From Bacillota bacterium (lineage in GTDB: Bacteria > Bacillota > Clostridia > Oscillospirales > Ruminococcaceae): 17,268 nucleotides of DNA. Position 1 is the stretch's first letter; every line of letters starts with the position of its first letter. The position numbers were made by a program, and so were the translations under genes. Where the stretch lies: the NCBI GenBank assembly GCA_023429685.1, contig JAEZDF010000021.1, positions 1 to 17,268 of the forward strand, given 5' to 3'. A model generated the notes under the pieces. That model was not told where the DNA came from. It was given only the letters and a program-made list of their open reading frames with translations, and searched no databases. Below are positions 15,079 through 17,268 of this stretch, one piece after another.

Positions 15079-15203
15079 GGGCGATTAGCAATCGCCCGCA
15101 ATGTTCCACCAAAATCAATTCCACGGGACGTCAGGGACGCCGTCCCCTACAAACGTGAATCAATGCGGTGACAAACGGAACGGTCGGGGACCGTTCCCTA
15201 CAA
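15079..15203. repeat. Cluster of three further palindromes
   Basis: GGGCGATT/AATCGCCC at 15079-15097 is a perfect 8-bp stem. GGGACG/CGTCCC lies at 15125-15146. GGAACGGTC/GACCGTTCC lies at 15177-15197. The last two are each followed by CCCTACAAA-type sequence, so they look like members of one family. Such small GC-rich palindromes are commonly dispersed in intergenic regions of clostridial genomes; dispersal here cannot be checked. Confidence 0.7.
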
Positions 15204-15251
15204 ATCGCATCGCCAAGCTAAAGCTTGGCATTATGAAAACCTTCGGTTTTC
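15204..15251. repeat. Composite hairpin repeat, copy 2
   Basis: Shares ATCGCATCGC, GCATTA and AACCTTCGGTT with copy 1 at 14998-15044. Its two hairpins are GCCAAGC/GCTTGGC and GAAAAC/GTTTTC. Sequence differences between the copies fall on both sides of the stems and keep pairing. It ends 70 bp before the ferredoxin gene. Confidence 0.8.
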
Positions 15252-15321
15252 GGCGCTACAACCCACCCTACGGCCATGTGCCGCCATTCCCCCAACCAGC
15301 CAAGAAAGGGAAGGAACAACA

Positions 15322-15753
15322 ATGAAGCGAATCTATGTAAACGAAAAGTGGTGCTTAGGCTGCCACCTTTGCGAATACTACTGCGCCTACGCAAACCAGA
15401 CCGAGCAGGACATGGTCAAGGCGCTCAAGGACATTACCATCAACCCGCGCATTCAGATTGAGGAGCGCGGCGGCATCTCGTTTGCCGTGTCCTGCCGCCA
15501 CTGCGAGGAACCGCTGTGCGTCAAGGGCTGCATCACCGGTGCACTGACGGTGGAAAACGGCGTGATTGCCATCGATTCCAACCGCTGCGTGGGCTGCTAC
15601 ACCTGCATCCTGTCCTGCCCGTACGGCGCGGTCATGCCGTCGGATACGGGTGCTGTGCAAAAGTGCGAGCTGTGCACCAAAAACGCAAGCGGTCAGCCCG
15701 CCTGCGTACAGGGTTGCCCAAACAACGCGATTGTATTCGAGGAGAGAAGCTGA
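15322..15753 (+). CDS. Polyferredoxin-type electron transfer subunit (four [4Fe-4S])
   Basis: 143 residues, HycB/CooF-like iron-sulfur protein. Sixteen cysteines make up four cluster sets: 11/14/17/21, 58/61/66/70, 89/92/95/99 and 115/118/128/132. Each pair of sets forms a bacterial ferredoxin fold with the typical exchange of the last cysteine between clusters. In this operon it most likely carries electrons from the downstream FAD protein to the FMN subunit. AAGGA lies 7 nt before the ATG. The gap of 325 bp before it is filled with palindromic repeats. Its last ten codons are echoed just downstream (15792-15824). Confidence 0.92.
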   Translation: MKRIYVNEKWCLGCHLCEYYCAYANQTEQDMVKALKDITINPRIQIEERGGISFAVSCRHCEEPLCVKGCITGALTVENGVIAIDSNRCVGCYTCILSCPYGAVMPSDTGAVQKCELCTKNASGQPACVQGCPNNAIVFEERS

Positions 15754-15824
15754 TGAGTTTTATACTAAACTTTGCTGACGCCGCGTTGTTTTGCAACGCA
15801 ATCGTGTTTGAGGAAAGGAGCTAG
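15753..15824 (+). pseudogene. 23-codon ORF ending in a relic of a ferredoxin gene
   Basis: The ATG overlaps the ferredoxin stop (TGATG) and the frame ends with CNAIVFEERS and TAG. The last nine residues equal those of the ferredoxin (NAIVFEERS), but of nine codons six differ and all differences are synonymous. It therefore looks like the surviving 3' end of a second, diverged ferredoxin gene. The preceding 14 residues show no ferredoxin similarity. Its end supplies the AAGGAG ribosome binding site of the next gene. Translation as a short peptide is possible but unproven. Confidence 0.55.
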
Positions 15825-15830
15825 GCTGCA

Positions 15831-17066
15831 ATGAATTATGTGATTATCGGCAACTCAGCCGCCGCGATAGGCTGTGTGGAGGGCATCCGTCAGGTGGATA
15901 AAGCAGGCTCGATTACCATCCTCTCAAACGAGCCGCACCACACCTATTCGCGTCCGCTCATCTCGTACCTCATCTACGGCAAGACGGATGAAGACCGCAT
16001 GAAGTACCGCCCCGACGACTTTTACACCAGAAACGGCTGCACCGCGCTGCTCGGTGTGACCGCCACTCAGATAGACAAAGACAACAAGCAGGTTATTCTC
16101 GACGACGGCAAGACGGTACCGTACGATAAGCTGCTTGTCGCCACCGGCTCCAAGCCGTTCGTGCCCCCGATGCAGGGACTGGACAGGATCAAAAACGCGT
16201 TTACGTTTATGACGCTCGATAGCGCAAAGGCACTCGATGCCGCACTCACCCCCGAAAGCCGCGTGCTGATTGTGGGCGCGGGTCTGATTGGTCTTAAATG
16301 CGCAGAGGGCATTGCCAAAAAGGTGTCGTCCATCACGGTGGTCGACCTTGCAAACCGCATCCTGCCGAGCATACTGGATGAGGAAGGCTCTGCCATCATG
16401 CAAAGACACATCGAGAGCAAGGGCGTGCGGTTTATTCTGGGCGACAGCGTAAAGGAGTTTACCGAAACCACCGCCGAGCTTAACGGCGGCGATTCCATCG
16501 CGTTTGACATCGTAGTGCTGTGTGTGGGCGTACGCCCCAACGTAGAGCTAGTCAAGGACGCGGGCGGCACGGTCGGGCGCGGCATTGCCACCGACGAGTT
16601 CTGCCGCACCGACATCCCCGACGTATACGCGGCGGGCGACTGCTCCGAGAGCTTAGATATCGCTGACGGCGCGTGCAAGGTACTTGCGCTGCTACCCAAC
16701 GCCTATATGCAGGGCGAGACGGCGGGGCTTCATATGGCGGGAACCGAAAAGCCGTACAACAAGGCGCTTGCGATGAACGCAATCGGGTTCTTTGGGCTGC
16801 ACATCATCACCGCCGGCTGTTATCAGGGCGAGGAGTTTGTGAAGCGCGGTAGGGATGGCAAAACCTATAAAAAGCTGGTGTATGCTGATAACCGCCTAAA
16901 GGGCTACATCCTCATCGGCGACATCGCGCGGGCGGGCATCTACACCGCGTTGATTCGCGAGCAGACCCCGCTCGACACCATCGACTTTGACCTGATTCGC
17001 GAACGCCCCCAGCTTATGGCGTTCTCCCATAAAGAGCGCGCGCAAAAGCTATCGAACAAGGCGTAG
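15831..17066 (+). CDS. FAD/NAD(P)-dependent oxidoreductase of the glutamate synthase complex
   Basis: 411 residues with two nucleotide-binding folds. The FAD fold begins at the N-terminus with IGNSAAAIG (6-14), a variant of GxGxxG with Asn-Ser instead of Gly-x-Gly, followed by ATGS at 104-107 and YAAGDC at 266-271. The NAD(P) fold has VGAGLIGLKCAEG at 148-160. The overall pattern resembles NADH-rubredoxin oxidoreductases and the N-terminal part of the assimilatory nitrite reductase large subunit. In this operon it probably oxidises NAD(P)H and feeds the ferredoxin, replacing the classical GltD small subunit. The ATG at 15831 follows AAGGAG at about 9 nt. Specificity for NADH or NADPH cannot be read. 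Confidence 0.9.
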   Translation: MNYVIIGNSAAAIGCVEGIRQVDKAGSITILSNEPHHTYSRPLISYLIYGKTDEDRMKYRPDDFYTRNGCTALLGVTATQIDKDNKQVILDDGKTVPYDKLLVATGSKPFVPPMQGLDRIKNAFTFMTLDSAKALDAALTPESRVLIVGAGLIGLKCAEGIAKKVSSITVVDLANRILPSILDEEGSAIMQRHIESKGVRFILGDSVKEFTETTAELNGGDSIAFDIVVLCVGVRPNVELVKDAGGTVGRGIATDEFCRTDIPDVYAAGDCSESLDIADGACKVLALLPNAYMQGETAGLHMAGTEKPYNKALAMNAIGFFGLHIITAGCYQGEEFVKRGRDGKTYKKLVYADNRLKGYILIGDIARAGIYTALIREQTPLDTIDFDLIRERPQLMAFSHKERAQKLSNKA

Positions 17067-17175
17067 CATCCCGATTATTTTAACCGAAGTAACCTGATAG
17101 AAAATACAAGGCGCCGCTTTTCTGCACAACAGCGGAGAACAGTGAGTGAAGGCGCCGGAGAGGCATGGTACCCCT

Positions 17176-17268
17176 ATGAATATTACAGCGGGCGATATGC
17201 ACTTTGAACAGCTTAACCGCCAGATTCGCGAAAGCGGCGATAAGGATATCGTGATTGAACACTGTCTA
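17176..17268 (+). CDS. Split glutamate synthase, GXGXG subunit (5' end only)
   Basis: 31 codons are visible before the window ends, starting MNITAGDMHFEQLNRQIRES and ending in VIEHCL. This matches the beginning of the separate C-terminal (GXGXG, alpha-subunit C-domain) protein of archaeal-type glutamate synthase, in which a right-handed beta-helix holds the other domains. GGAGAGG at 17157-17163 is 12 nt before the ATG, a rather long spacing. An ATG at 17165 runs into a stop after four codons. The 109-bp gap before it contains AAGGCGCCG twice (17108 and 17149). Confidence 0.8.
   Translation, partial: MNITAGDMHFEQLNRQIRESGDKDIVIEHCL

Noticed and set aside
14998..15251. CRISPR array
   Set aside because: Repeats are only two diverged composite copies plus unrelated palindromes, with no regular spacers and no cas genes.
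17108..17157. AAGGCGCCG direct repeat before the last gene as a regulatory element
   Set aside because: Only nine bases, self-palindromic in part, and no clear relation to a promoter or terminator.

Overview
The window looks like a chromosomal segment of an anaerobic Firmicute of the class Clostridia, probably of the Oscillospiraceae/Ruminococcaceae kind. This is inferred from strong AGGAGG-type ribosome binding sites, a pyruvate phosphate dikinase whose catalytic His falls at residue 455 as in Clostridium symbiosum, a type III glutamine synthetase, and a glutamate synthase split into separate subunit genes. No database search was possible, so the taxonomy is an inference.

Layout. (1) 1-290: a promoter, tRNA-Thr(TGT), tRNA-Tyr(GTA) and an intrinsic terminator. 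(2) About 290-3330: an AT-rich accessory region beside the tRNAs. It holds a degenerate tRNA 3'-end-like fragment, a consensus promoter driving a two-gene unit (zinc-ribbon protein plus a protein with an AbiTii-like C-terminal module), a two-TM protein, a DUF3592-like membrane protein and a 69-bp copy of the 3' end of the nearby esterase gene. (3) 3331-4125: an esterase, minus strand. (4) 4498-11842, minus strand: ppdK, an ammonium transporter fused to a P-II signalling domain, and glnN. (5) 12391 to the end, plus strand: a split glutamate synthase operon with the amidotransferase subunit, the ferredoxin/FMN synthase subunit, a four-cluster ferredoxin, a FAD/NAD oxidoreductase, and the first 31 codons of the GXGXG subunit.

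Regions 4 and 5 form a coherent ammonia-assimilation locus. Amt brings in ammonium, with P-II as sensor. GlnN makes glutamine. The Glt subunits turn glutamine and 2-oxoglutarate into glutamate, with electrons probably passing NAD(P)H to FAD protein to ferredoxin clusters to FMN subunit. PpdK sits at the PEP/pyruvate node that supplies carbon skeletons.

The most interesting signal is in the 548-bp divergent region between glnN and the glt operon. Each operon has a near-perfect sigma-A promoter followed within about 10-15 nt by a strong intrinsic terminator, well upstream of the gene. In each leader the terminator's 5' arm overlaps a small stem-loop carrying AAGG in a six-base loop. This suggests paired transcription attenuators responding to nitrogen status. 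Other points: two gene-end relics left by recombination (esterase and ferredoxin 3' ends), a block of covarying hairpin repeats inside the glt operon, and a P-II domain lacking the uridylylation tyrosine.
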